From UMGS902 sp045580835 (GTDB lineage Bacteria; Bacillota; Clostridia; Oscillospirales; CAG-272): a stretch of 64,000 bases of DNA. Shown piece by piece: positions 15,928 to 24,371 of the stretch (position 1 is its first letter; every line of letters starts with the position of its first letter). Under the pieces are notes generated by a model. That model saw only the letters and a list, made by a program, of their open reading frames with translations. It did no database searches and was not told the DNA's origin. The stretch is taken from positions 1-64,000 of the forward strand of contig JAZNOM010000030.1 of the NCBI GenBank assembly GCA_045580835.1, given 5' to 3'. The position numbers and the translations under genes are program-made.

Positions 15928-15956
15928 TTGACATTGAAATGTATTTTTGATATAAT
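15928..15956 (+). promoter_or_regulatory. holB-ricT promoter
   Basis: Perfect consensus TTGACA (15928-15933), 17 bp, TATAAT (15951-15956). Confidence 0.85.
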
Positions 15957-15984
15957 TTATATATTATGTTTGAGGAGTATTGCC

Positions 15985-17007
15985 GTGGAAAACTGTTTTG
16001 GCGTTATACGCAACAATTTAGCACTGCGAAAGCGCCTTGCTGATGAGATTTCAGAAGGACGTTTTCCTCATGCTTATATTATTGCCGGAGCAAAAGGCAG
16101 TGGCAAAAAAACGCTTGCTATAAATATTGCCGCGGCTCTTGCTTGTAATAACCGTCACTCTCTTCCCTGCGGTACTTGCGAAAGTTGTCAAAAGATTCTT
16201 GGCGGCTTTTCTCCCGATGTGATTCTCGTGCGCAAAGATGCGGACAAAAAAGAATTCACCGTTAATCTCATTCGTGAAATTAAGGACAGTATTTACATCG
16301 CTCCAAATGAACTTGAAAAGCGTGTTTATATCATTGAGGATGCCGAAACGATGAATCAAAATGCTCAAAATGCTTTTTTGAAGGTTCTCGAGGAGCCACC
16401 GCATTACGTGGTATTCCTTTTGCTTTGCTCAAATACAGAGAATCTGCTTGAAACCGTAAAAAGTCGGGCACCGATACTCTATACCGAGCATATACCTACT
16501 GATGAGATTAAGGAATACTTGGTCGAACATTCTCCCAAAGCACGCGAACTGTCGGAAAGTGCGCCCGAAAAGCTCGAAACAATTGCACTCGCGGCAAATG
16601 GAAGCATTGGTGCAGCGCTCTCGCTTTGCGATGAAAGCGATAAGCATTCGGTTTTGCGCAATTTGGTTTTTGATTTTTTAAAAGCACTGACTGCGCCTTC
16701 CCTTACCGAGCTTGATTTGTTTTGCACTGCTCTGCCAACCGAGTCGGAAGCTATGTCAGAGTTTTTTAAAACACTAAAAATTGCTTTGCGCGATATCGCG
16801 GTTTTAAAATGCGATTTTGACAAAAGTTTGCTTTTCTTTTCCGGATGTGAGGAAGCGGAGGATTTTGTTTCCCGTATCACAAATTTTAAAGTATTAAAAC
16901 TTATTGAGTCAGTTGACTCTTTACTGGAAAAGCTTAAGTTTTATCTTGATATTAAACTTGCCGCTGTGACATTTTGCGGCGATGCTAAAAGAATTATGAT
17001 AGGATGA
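15985..17007 (+). CDS. holB: DNA polymerase III subunit delta'
   Basis: Delta' is the stator of the clamp loader. This version, 340 residues from GTG 15985, has an altered P-loop GAKGSGKKTLA, a four-Cys zinc site (CNNRHSLPCGTCESC), and the hallmark NAFLKVLEEPPHYVVFLLLCSN. I prefer GTG 15985 to the earlier in-frame ATG because GAGGAG lies 7 bases before it and the upstream extension overlaps the promoter -10 box. It precedes ricT by 7 bases, the conserved Bacillus-type order holB-yaaT. Confidence 0.93.
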   Translation: MENCFGVIRNNLALRKRLADEISEGRFPHAYIIAGAKGSGKKTLAINIAAALACNNRHSLPCGTCESCQKILGGFSPDVILVRKDADKKEFTVNLIREIKDSIYIAPNELEKRVYIIEDAETMNQNAQNAFLKVLEEPPHYVVFLLLCSNTENLLETVKSRAPILYTEHIPTDEIKEYLVEHSPKARELSESAPEKLETIALAANGSIGAALSLCDESDKHSVLRNLVFDFLKALTAPSLTELDLFCTALPTESEAMSEFFKTLKIALRDIAVLKCDFDKSLLFFSGCEEAEDFVSRITNFKVLKLIESVDSLLEKLKFYLDIKLAAVTFCGDAKRIMIG

Positions 17008-17014
17008 GGTTTAT

Positions 17015-17920
17015 ATGAACGAACAAGAAAACATCTCTGAACGCGAAATACCCGAAGAGGTTGAAATAATCGGTGTTAAGTTTAAGCCTTCAGGTAAAGT
17101 ATATTATTTTGATGCAAACAAACAAAGTGCGAGCACCGAAAACAGCGTTATCGTAGAAACCGCCCGCGGTCTTGAGATTGGAACTGTTGCGGTAGCCAAT
17201 AAAATGGTAAAGCAAAATGAAATCGTTGCTCCCCTTCGTTCGGTTATACGTATCGCTAATGATGCGGATTTAAAACACGCGCAAGAAAACAAACAAAAAG
17301 AAGCAGAAGCTTTTGAAATCTGTAAAACAAAAATCGCTGAACATAAACTCGACATGAATCTGGTTGAGGCTGAATATACTTTTGATAACTCAAAGCTTTT
17401 GTTCTACTTCACATCGGACGGACGAGTTGATTTCAGAGAACTTGTTAAAGACCTTGCATCTGTTTTCAGAACAAGAATTGAACTTCGACAGATTGGTATA
17501 AGAGACGAAGCAAAGCTTCTTGGTGGTCTCGGGGTGTGCGGCAGACCTTTTTGTTGCTCGTCATTTCTTTCTGATTTCGTCCAGGTTTCAATTAAAATGG
17601 CAAAGGAGCAAAACTTTTCTCTCAACTCTGCAAAAATTTCTGGTGCTTGCGGTAGGCTAATGTGTTGCCTGCGCTATGAGCATGAAACTTACGAAGAAGC
17701 AATCAAAAAAACGCCTCCGCTTGGTTCTACCGTAAAAACCGCTAACGGAAACGGCGTTGTTATTGAAACAAATCCGCTTGCCGGACAGATTAAAGTAAGA
17801 CTCGAAGATAAGCCTGAAAGCCCTAAAAGCTATTCTGTTTCTGATGTTACACTTTTGCATTTAAAAAACCAAAAGAGTAATGATGAAGAGGAAACAACTG
17901 ACGAGACTACTAAAAAATAA
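17015..17920 (+). CDS. ricT: RicT (YaaT), PSP1-domain regulator of RNA decay and sporulation
   Basis: RicT forms the RicA-RicF-RicT (Y-) complex that steers RNase Y and affects sporulation, competence and biofilm in Bacillus. The 301-residue protein contains the PSP1 domain with DVRELVKDLA-like helices and two Cys clusters, GVCGRPFCC (C175, C180, C181) and GACGRLMCC (C212, C217, C218), known in the family to bind iron-sulfur clusters. It shares the holB promoter. A matching ymcA-like subunit is encoded at 26996 next to miaB. The charged C-terminal tail (about 285-301) is variable. Confidence 0.93.
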   Translation: MNEQENISEREIPEEVEIIGVKFKPSGKVYYFDANKQSASTENSVIVETARGLEIGTVAVANKMVKQNEIVAPLRSVIRIANDADLKHAQENKQKEAEAFEICKTKIAEHKLDMNLVEAEYTFDNSKLLFYFTSDGRVDFRELVKDLASVFRTRIELRQIGIRDEAKLLGGLGVCGRPFCCSSFLSDFVQVSIKMAKEQNFSLNSAKISGACGRLMCCLRYEHETYEEAIKKTPPLGSTVKTANGNGVVIETNPLAGQIKVRLEDKPESPKSYSVSDVTLLHLKNQKSNDEEETTDETTKK

Positions 17921-17943
17921 TTTTAATTTTTTCAGTTTAGCTA

Positions 17944-17971
17944 TTGATTTTTTATAAAATTGTGCTACAAT
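17944..17971 (+). promoter_or_regulatory. Ferredoxin promoter
   Basis: TTGATT (17944-17949), 16 bp, TACAAT (17966-17971), about 33 bases before the ferredoxin start. Confidence 0.6.
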
Positions 17972-18003
17972 TAAATCATCACTTTAATGGAGGTGTTACA
18001 CAA

Positions 18004-18174
18004 ATGGCATACAAGATTTCTGATGAATGCATTGCTTGTGGTGCTTGCGAGGCAGAATGCCCCATCGGCGCTATCAGCGAGCAGGATGGCAAGATGACTA
18101 TCAATGCTGACGAGTGCATTGAGTGCGGCGCTTGTGCAGGTGCTTGCCCTGTAGGTGCGATTGCTGCAGAGTAA
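18004..18174 (+). CDS. 2[4Fe-4S] ferredoxin, clostridial type
   Basis: A 56-residue electron carrier with two complete cluster motifs, CIACGACEAECP and CIECGACAGACP, in the compact clostridial layout. Such ferredoxins accept low-potential electrons from oxidoreductases such as pyruvate:ferredoxin oxidoreductase. The true start is ATG 18004: GGAGGT lies 9 bases upstream, whereas the longer in-frame extension overlaps the promoter. Codon use (TGC, GAG, ATC) is biased like a highly expressed gene. It has its own promoter and terminator. Confidence 0.97.
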   Translation: MAYKISDECIACGACEAECPIGAISEQDGKMTINADECIECGACAGACPVGAIAAE

Positions 18175-18196
18175 TTTAAACCAACAGAATACATAA

Positions 18197-18236
18197 CAAG
18201 AAGCGGATCCGATTTTATCGCATCCGCTTCTTGATT
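18197..18236 (+). terminator. Terminator after ferredoxin
   Basis: A 12-bp perfect outer stem CAAGAAGCGGAT/ATCCGCTTCTTG with a further short inner stem. Confidence 0.75.
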
Positions 18237-18250
18237 TAAAAGGACAATAT

Positions 18251-19003
18251 ATGCTACATTCCGACGAACGCGTTGACCGCGTTAATGAAAATATATTACT
18301 TATTCAAAAGAAAGACGGGCTTACCTTTGGTACGGATGCTCTTCTCCTTGCGGCATTTGCCAAAACTTCGCCAAAATCGGTTGCAATTGATTTTGGGGCC
18401 GGCACCGGCATAATCTCTTTTCTGTGTGCTGCAAGAAACAAGTTTAAAAAAATTTTTGCAATCGAAGCTCAACAGAGCTTTTATGATATTATAATTCGTA
18501 ACATTGAAGTTAACAACTTGGGCGAAAAAGTTTTCGCTTTGTGCAAAGATGTACGCGAGCTTTCGTTTAAAGACCTCGGCTTTGAAGCTGACGTGATTTT
18601 TTCCAATCCGCCGTATATGCGTTGCGGTAGCGGAAAAGTTAACGATAATAATTTCAAAAGTATTGCGCGGCATGAAATTCTAGGCGACATTGGTGATTTT
18701 TGCAGTGCTGCTGCAAAAAATCTCAAGCATGGCGGTATTTTCTACGCAGTATACCGCCCGGAGCGCATGACAGAGTTATTTTACGCTATGAGAGCGGCAA
18801 AAATTGAGCCTAAACGACTTTGCACCGTTCATCCTGACATTGATGCTCCACCTTCTTTAATCCTCGTCGAGGGCAAAAAAGGCGCTTCACCCGAGATTAA
18901 AATTTCAAAACCGTTAATCATGTATACCGACGAGTCGCATCAGGTATATACCGAAGATTTTGCATATATTTATGATAACGGTTGCTTTAAGGATAATATT
19001 TAA
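18251..19003 (+). CDS. trmN6: tRNA1(Val) A37 N6-methyltransferase family protein
   Basis: A 250-residue SAM-dependent methyltransferase of the YfiC/YabB group, which methylates adenine in tRNA or a related substrate. The nucleotide-binding motif I is AIDFGAGTGIISFL and the adenine-methylase motif IV is FSNPPYMR. The N-terminal LIQKKDGLTFGTDALLLAAFA is typical of the family. It lies between ricT and rsmI, matching Bacillus yaaT-yabA-yabB-yabC apart from the inserted ferredoxin. The stop is one base before the rsmI start. Confidence 0.88.
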   Translation: MLHSDERVDRVNENILLIQKKDGLTFGTDALLLAAFAKTSPKSVAIDFGAGTGIISFLCAARNKFKKIFAIEAQQSFYDIIIRNIEVNNLGEKVFALCKDVRELSFKDLGFEADVIFSNPPYMRCGSGKVNDNNFKSIARHEILGDIGDFCSAAAKNLKHGGIFYAVYRPERMTELFYAMRAAKIEPKRLCTVHPDIDAPPSLILVEGKKGASPEIKISKPLIMYTDESHQVYTEDFAYIYDNGCFKDNI

Positions 19004-19004
19004 A

Positions 19005-19877
19005 ATGGAAAACGAAGTTTTTTTTGATGAAAATAAAAATAAAACCAACGACGGAACTCTGTACCTCGTAACAACTCCTATTGGGAATTTAAGCGATATT
19101 ACATATCGTGCGGTAAAGGTACTTCGCGAAGTCAGCTTCATTGCTGCCGAGGATACTCGAAATACAAAGAAATTGTTAAGATATTTCGACATTTCTAAAG
19201 AGGTTGTCAGCTATTATGAGCATAACAAAGTCAGCAGTGGCAATGAGATTGTCTCAAGGCTTCTGTCGGGCGAATCCTGCGCTCTTGTGACCGATGCCGG
19301 CACACCTGCCATTAGCGACCCCGGAGAAGATTTAGTGCGTCTATGCGCTGAAAATAATGTTCCTGTAACGGCAGCACCCGGCGTCAGTGCCGCAATCACT
19401 GCGCTAACTCTGTCTGCGCTTGATACGCGTAAGTTTGTTTTTGAAGGCTTTTTGCCCGTTCAAAAAAGCGAGCGTAAGGAGCGTCTGGATTATATCAAGA
19501 GTGAAACCAGAACTTTGATTCTGTATGAGGCACCGCACAAACTTTGCAAAACACTTAATGATTTGTATGCCACCTTGGGAGAACGCAAGATTTCTCTTTG
19601 CCGCGAACTTACAAAGCTCAATGAAGAAGTAATGCGCACTTCCCTTTCTGCCGCTATCAAGCACTATGAAACTAATGAGCCGAGAGGCGAATATGTTTTA
19701 ATAATTGAAGGTTGTTTCGATAGTGTTATTCGAAATAATTTTTGGAATAACATGACTATATCTGAACATGTAGATTATTACATTTCGAGCGGCATGGTAA
19801 AAAATGATGCAATAAAAGCCGCAGCAAAAGACCGTGGCGTACCCAAAAATGTTGTTTACAATGAATATGTAAAATAA
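19005..19877 (+). CDS. rsmI: 16S rRNA (cytidine-1402-2'-O)-methyltransferase
   Basis: RsmI methylates C1402 of 16S rRNA in the decoding centre. Hallmarks in the 290-residue protein: GTLYLVTTPIGNLSDIT, FIAAEDTRNTKKLL, ALVTDAGTPAISDPGEDLV, APGVSAAITALTLS and RELTKLNEEV. I use ATG 19005, one base after the trmN6 stop, because an upstream in-frame ATG would overlap trmN6 by 44 bases. AAGGA lies 11 bases before it. A bidirectional terminator follows. Confidence 0.95.
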   Translation: MENEVFFDENKNKTNDGTLYLVTTPIGNLSDITYRAVKVLREVSFIAAEDTRNTKKLLRYFDISKEVVSYYEHNKVSSGNEIVSRLLSGESCALVTDAGTPAISDPGEDLVRLCAENNVPVTAAPGVSAAITALTLSALDTRKFVFEGFLPVQKSERKERLDYIKSETRTLILYEAPHKLCKTLNDLYATLGERKISLCRELTKLNEEVMRTSLSAAIKHYETNEPRGEYVLIIEGCFDSVIRNNFWNNMTISEHVDYYISSGMVKNDAIKAAAKDRGVPKNVVYNEYVK

Positions 19878-19901
19878 AAAGGACTCGAAAGAGTCCTTTT
19901 T
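19876..19901. terminator. Bidirectional terminator, rsmI / FAD protein
   Basis: An 11-bp stem AAAAAGGACTC/GAGTCCTTTTT with GAAA loop between converging operons. Confidence 0.9.
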
Positions 19902-19904
19902 ATT

Positions 19905-21299
19905 TTACTTTTCAAGGAGTTTTCTGCCCATGAGAACACCCATCACGCTACTCATCATAAGTCCGCGTGTCCAACCGGAACTGTCACCAAGGCAATGCAA
20001 TCCCTTGATATTGGTATCAAGATTTTCGTCCATTTTTACCTTGTTAGAATAAAACTTCAGCTCCGGACTGTAAAGCAAGGTTTCAGTACTTGCAAACCCG
20101 GGAACAACTATATCAAGCATTTTAATAAATTCAATTATGTTAGTCATTGCACGGTAAGGCATTGCTGCTGTTATGTCACCTGGTACTGCATCTTTCAGCG
20201 TAGGCTTAACGTTGCTAAATGAAAGTTCTTTTGCCCAAGTACGCTTACCGTCAAGAATATCACCATAGCGCTGAACAAGAATATGTCCGGAAGCAAGCAT
20301 ATTGGTTAGTTCGCCAACCTTTTGAGCATAAGCGATGGGCTGATTAAAAGGCTCGGTAAAATTGTGGCTGACTAGAATTGCAAGATTTGTGTTATTACTC
20401 TTCTTATCCTTGTAACTATGGCCGTTTACAACAGCAAGATCATTGTCATAGTTCTCTTGTGCTACAAATCCGCCGGGGTTTTGACAGAAGGTTCTGACCT
20501 TATTCTTCCAAGGTTTTGGATGACCGATAAGCTTGCTTTCATAAAGTACGCGGTTGACCTTTTCCATAACCTCGTTGCGGCATTCAACTCTTACGCCTAT
20601 GTCAACAGTTCCGGGAGCATGCGCAATGCCGTGAGTTTCGCAAATGCTTTCAAGCCAATCCGCTCCGCGTCTGCCGGTGGCAATTACAATCTCATCAGCG
20701 TAATATTCTACGGATTTTCCGCCTTCTGAAAGAATAACACCTTTACAAGTATTATCTTCTATAATAATGTTCTCACATTCGGTCATGAACTTCATTTCAA
20801 CACCGTGTGCCAGAAGCCAATTCTGGATATCAAGGTATAGCTGTTGTGCTTTTTCAGTACCTAAATGACGTATCGGGCAGTCAACAAGCTTGAGATTTGC
20901 CTTGATTGCGTTCTTGCGAATCTCTTTAATCTCTTCGTTGTCACTTATACCCTCAACATGGGGGTCAGCGCCGAATTCCAGATAAATCTTATCGGTATAA
21001 TTAATCAATTCCTGCGCAAGGTCAACACCGATAAGGTCCGGCAAGTCACCGCCTACTTCATAAGAAAGACTTAATTTACCATCCGAAAAAGCGCCTGCTC
21101 CGGAAAAACCGGTAGTAATCGCGCAGCTTGGCTTGCAGTTTACGCATTTTCCAAGTTCTGCTTTGGGACAATGGCGTTTTTCAACAGGTTTGCCTTTTTC
21201 GATAAGCAATATCTTATCTTTACTGCCGTTGCGCAAAAGTTCCAGCGCGGTAAAAATACCGGCAGGACCTGCGCCAACGATAATTACATCATAGCTCAT
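19905..21299 (-). CDS. FAD-dependent dehydrogenase-like protein
   Basis: A 464-residue flavoprotein with an N-terminal dinucleotide fold (IIVGAGPAGIFTALEL), a Cys-rich insertion CPKAELGKCVNCKPSCAIT (about residues 45-62), the GFSGAGAFSDGKLSLS block, and a C-terminal FAD-binding GLHCLGDSSGWTRGLM. It fits the uncharacterised FAD-dependent dehydrogenase group (COG2509). Substrate is unknown. It is the last gene of the six-gene minus-strand operon starting at miaB, 18 bases after tgt, hinting at a role in RNA modification or redox support, which is inference. Confidence 0.85.
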   Translation of the reverse strand: MSYDVIIVGAGPAGIFTALELLRNGSKDKILLIEKGKPVEKRHCPKAELGKCVNCKPSCAITTGFSGAGAFSDGKLSLSYEVGGDLPDLIGVDLAQELINYTDKIYLEFGADPHVEGISDNEEIKEIRKNAIKANLKLVDCPIRHLGTEKAQQLYLDIQNWLLAHGVEMKFMTECENIIIEDNTCKGVILSEGGKSVEYYADEIVIATGRRGADWLESICETHGIAHAPGTVDIGVRVECRNEVMEKVNRVLYESKLIGHPKPWKNKVRTFCQNPGGFVAQENYDNDLAVVNGHSYKDKKSNNTNLAILVSHNFTEPFNQPIAYAQKVGELTNMLASGHILVQRYGDILDGKRTWAKELSFSNVKPTLKDAVPGDITAAMPYRAMTNIIEFIKMLDIVVPGFASTETLLYSPELKFYSNKVKMDENLDTNIKGLHCLGDSSGWTRGLMMSSVMGVLMGRKLLEK

Positions 21300-21317
21300 A
21301 ATCCAACCTCCTTGATT

Positions 21318-22454
21318 TTAATTATCAGTGCGTTTGTCGAGAACAACTCTGTATTTTTCATAAAAGCTTTCAAAATATCCGCCGTCAAGTGCATCGCGAA
21401 TCTTTTGCATAAGCTCGTTATAGAAATAGAGATTGTGAAGTACGCAAAGACGCATACCAAGAAGTTCACGAGCCTTAAATAGATGGCGAATATATGCACG
21501 ACTGTAATCGCGGCATGCAGGACAGTTGCATCCCTCGTCAATCGGGCGAGCATCTTCAAGAAAACGCTCGTTATTAATGTTCATTTTACCGTGCCATGTG
21601 AACAGATTACCGTGTCTCGCATTACGGCTTGGCATTACACAGTCAAAGAAATCTACACCGCGATGAACCGCCTCAAGGATGTTAACAGGAGTACCAACGC
21701 CCATAAGATAGCGTGGCTTGTTAACCGGCATATAAGGCTCAACAGCATCAATGATTCGGTACATTTCAGAAGCTTCTTCGCCTACTGCAAGGCCACCGAT
21801 TGCATATCCGTCAAGGTCAAGCTTTGCTATTTCCTTCATGTTTTCTATACGCAAGTCGGCATAAGTGCTGCCCTGATTAATTCCAAAAAGCATCTGCTTT
21901 TTATTGATAGTATCAGGAAGCGAGTTAAGTCTGTCCATCTCTGCTTTACATCTGTAAAGCCAACGGATAGTGCGCTCACTGGACATTTTTGCGTATTTAT
22001 ATGTCGCAGGATTTTCTACACATTCATCAAATGCCATTGCAATTGTAGAAGCGAGATGAGATTGAATTTGCATGCTTTCTTCAGGACCCATGAAAATCTT
22101 TTTTCCGTCCATGTGCGATGCAAAATATACGCCTTCTTCTTTGATTCTTCTTAACTTTGCAAGCGAGAAAACCTGAAATCCACCACTATCGGTAAGAACC
22201 GGCTTGTCCCAATTGAAAAACTTGTGGATACCGCCAAGCTTGTAAATTAATTCATCACCCGGACGAATATGCAAGTGATATGTGTTGGATAGTTCAACTT
22301 GACAGTTGATTCCTTTAAGGTCGGTAGTTGAAATGCCACCTTTTACAGCTGCACTTGTACCAACGTTCATAAATACCGGGGTTTGAATTGTGCCGTGAAC
22401 GGTATCAAATTCTCCACGTCTTGCTCTTCCTTCAGTTTTAATTAACTTAAACAT
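21318..22454 (-). CDS. tgt: Queuine tRNA-ribosyltransferase
   Basis: Exchanges guanine-34 for preQ1 (queuosine pathway) in tRNAs with GUN anticodons. The 378-residue protein has LTDSGGFQVFSLAKLRRI, GINQGSTYADLR, GGLAVGEEASEMY, MPSRNARHGN, and the zinc site CNCPACRDYSR...HNLYFY. Length is standard. It follows mutL by 17 bases in the same operon. No queuosine synthesis genes are seen in the window. Confidence 0.96.
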   Translation of the reverse strand: MFKLIKTEGRARRGEFDTVHGTIQTPVFMNVGTSAAVKGGISTTDLKGINCQVELSNTYHLHIRPGDELIYKLGGIHKFFNWDKPVLTDSGGFQVFSLAKLRRIKEEGVYFASHMDGKKIFMGPEESMQIQSHLASTIAMAFDECVENPATYKYAKMSSERTIRWLYRCKAEMDRLNSLPDTINKKQMLFGINQGSTYADLRIENMKEIAKLDLDGYAIGGLAVGEEASEMYRIIDAVEPYMPVNKPRYLMGVGTPVNILEAVHRGVDFFDCVMPSRNARHGNLFTWHGKMNINNERFLEDARPIDEGCNCPACRDYSRAYIRHLFKARELLGMRLCVLHNLYFYNELMQKIRDALDGGYFESFYEKYRVVLDKRTDN

Positions 22455-22471
22455 ATTTATTCCTTTAATAA

Positions 22472-24355
22472 TTATTCTCTTCCAAATTGTCTGTCAAGCT
22501 CATGCTTTGTAAGGTTGATTACTACCGGTCTGCCATGCGGACAAACTGTAATATCAGGTATGGTTAAAATTTTCTCAACTACAAACCTGACATCGCTTTC
22601 ACTATCATGTCTGCCGCCTTTCATTGCAGCCTTACATGAAGCTTGATATAAAGCCTTTTCATAAGCATCCTGCTTGGTGATGTCAATATTTCCTGTGCCG
22701 TCTGCAAGCCTGTCCGCGATAGTTGCAAAAACATCCTCAACATCAGTAATTTTAAGTGCAGACGGGATTTGAGTGATTTTAATTTGTCTTTGAGATTGCT
22801 CAGTTTCAAAGTCGAAACCAATCTCTTTAAAACTGTCAACATATTCCAGCACCGCATTAAAATCACTTTGTGAAAGCCCAACAGTGATAGGCACAAGCAG
22901 AATCTGCGGCATTACATTCGCTTCTTTAAGTTTTCCGCGCAAAGACTCAAATAAAATGCGCTCATGTGCAGCATGTTTATCGATTATAACAACTTTACCT
23001 TCTGTTTCAACAAAAACATAAGTATTAAACGCAACGCCGATAATCCTATATTCAGGAACTGTTGCCTCCGTATTGTGCGGAGCAATCGGTATGTTTACCT
23101 CAATTGCTTCAACATTGGGTGCAAATTTAGGAGGTTTGACGTCAGGGATGGCATCCCTTTCCGGAATGTTAAGTTCTTTACGTGTCTGCTCACGGAATTT
23201 ATGCGAAACGTCTGAATAAAACGGAAGAACGCCAATAGAATCCATTTTAAGCTGTTCGGGAGTAATAGCGGCACGCTCGGATCTGTCTACCACCGGAGTA
23301 AACGCATTTAGTACAGAGCGTGAAGTTGAAACCGACGGGCTGCTTAAAACCAAATCCGGCCGGTCGGTATTTTTTTCAATTGTATTACGCACCGCGTAAT
23401 ATACGGTGTCAAAAATCAGTTTTTCGTTTGAAAACTTAACTTCAAGCTTTGCAGGATGAACATTTACATCCACTGCGCTTGGGTCTATGTCAATAAAAAG
23501 CACACAGGATGGGAATTTTTCAGGCGCGATATATGATGAATATGCCTGCTCAAGCGCAGCCATTGCAGTACGGCTTTTTACATATCTGTGGTTGATAAAG
23601 AAATTTTGAAAATTTCTGGTGGGCTTTACATTTTCAGAAGTACCGATAAAACCGTAAACATCAACGCCTTCGCCGTGACATTTTACCGGCAACAATCTTT
23701 TTGCAAAATCTTTGCCGAGGATTGAAAAAATAGCATGCTCAAGCTTTCCGTCCCCTGCACTTTCTAGCTTTATGTTTCCATCAGAAATAAGTTTAAAAGC
23801 AATTTCAGGGTGTGAAAGGGCAACCTTTTCGACCGAAGCGCATACAGCAGCAGCCTCTGTCGAATCCTTTTTTAAAAACTTGCGTCTTGCGGGTACGTTG
23901 GCGAAAATCTCTTCAACCGTAATTGTGGTGCCTTTAGGACAACCGGCATCGCTAACCTCTAAAATTTCGCCGCCATCTGCGTACAACATAGTGCCGTTGG
24001 GTGCGGACTCGGTTTTGGAAATAATACGCACTTTGGAAACGGAAGAAATCGCCGCAAGTGCTTCCCCTCTGAAACCAAGTGTGAAAATAGCGTTAAGGTC
24101 TGCCGCCTTTGAAATCTTACTTGTAGCATGGCGCTTTAAGGCAAGCGGCATATCCTCGGGAGCGATGCCGCTGCCATTATCCGAAACTCGGATATATGAA
24201 ACACCGCCGTTTTTGATTTCGACAGTGATTTGAGTAGCGTGTGCGTCGATAGAGTTTTCAATTAATTCTTTTACAACAGATGCAGGACGGTCAACAACCT
24301 CACCGGCTGCTATCAGATTTGCAACATGAGAATCAAGCACATTAATCTTTCCCAT
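22472..24355 (-). CDS. mutL: DNA mismatch repair protein MutL
   Basis: GHKL ATPase and, in organisms without MutH, a nicking endonuclease. The 627-residue protein shows VANLIAAGEVVDRPASVVKE, DNGSGI and GFRGEALAAISSV at the N-terminal ATP site, and in the C-terminal domain the metal-binding endonuclease motif IIDKHAAHERILFE, with CPHGRPV near the end. Strain types with that motif do strand incision themselves. It follows mutS by 16 bases, with GGTGGTG before its ATG. Confidence 0.97.
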   Translation of the reverse strand: MGKINVLDSHVANLIAAGEVVDRPASVVKELIENSIDAHATQITVEIKNGGVSYIRVSDNGSGIAPEDMPLALKRHATSKISKAADLNAIFTLGFRGEALAAISSVSKVRIISKTESAPNGTMLYADGGEILEVSDAGCPKGTTITVEEIFANVPARRKFLKKDSTEAAAVCASVEKVALSHPEIAFKLISDGNIKLESAGDGKLEHAIFSILGKDFAKRLLPVKCHGEGVDVYGFIGTSENVKPTRNFQNFFINHRYVKSRTAMAALEQAYSSYIAPEKFPSCVLFIDIDPSAVDVNVHPAKLEVKFSNEKLIFDTVYYAVRNTIEKNTDRPDLVLSSPSVSTSRSVLNAFTPVVDRSERAAITPEQLKMDSIGVLPFYSDVSHKFREQTRKELNIPERDAIPDVKPPKFAPNVEAIEVNIPIAPHNTEATVPEYRIIGVAFNTYVFVETEGKVVIIDKHAAHERILFESLRGKLKEANVMPQILLVPITVGLSQSDFNAVLEYVDSFKEIGFDFETEQSQRQIKITQIPSALKITDVEDVFATIADRLADGTGNIDITKQDAYEKALYQASCKAAMKGGRHDSESDVRFVVEKILTIPDITVCPHGRPVVINLTKHELDRQFGRE

Positions 24356-24371
24356 CAGCGCACACCACCTT

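Noticed and set aside
21483..22154. A 223-codon plus-strand frame opposite tgt
   Set aside because: It lies fully inside the conserved tgt gene, has no ribosome site, and the product is low in family-like pattern.
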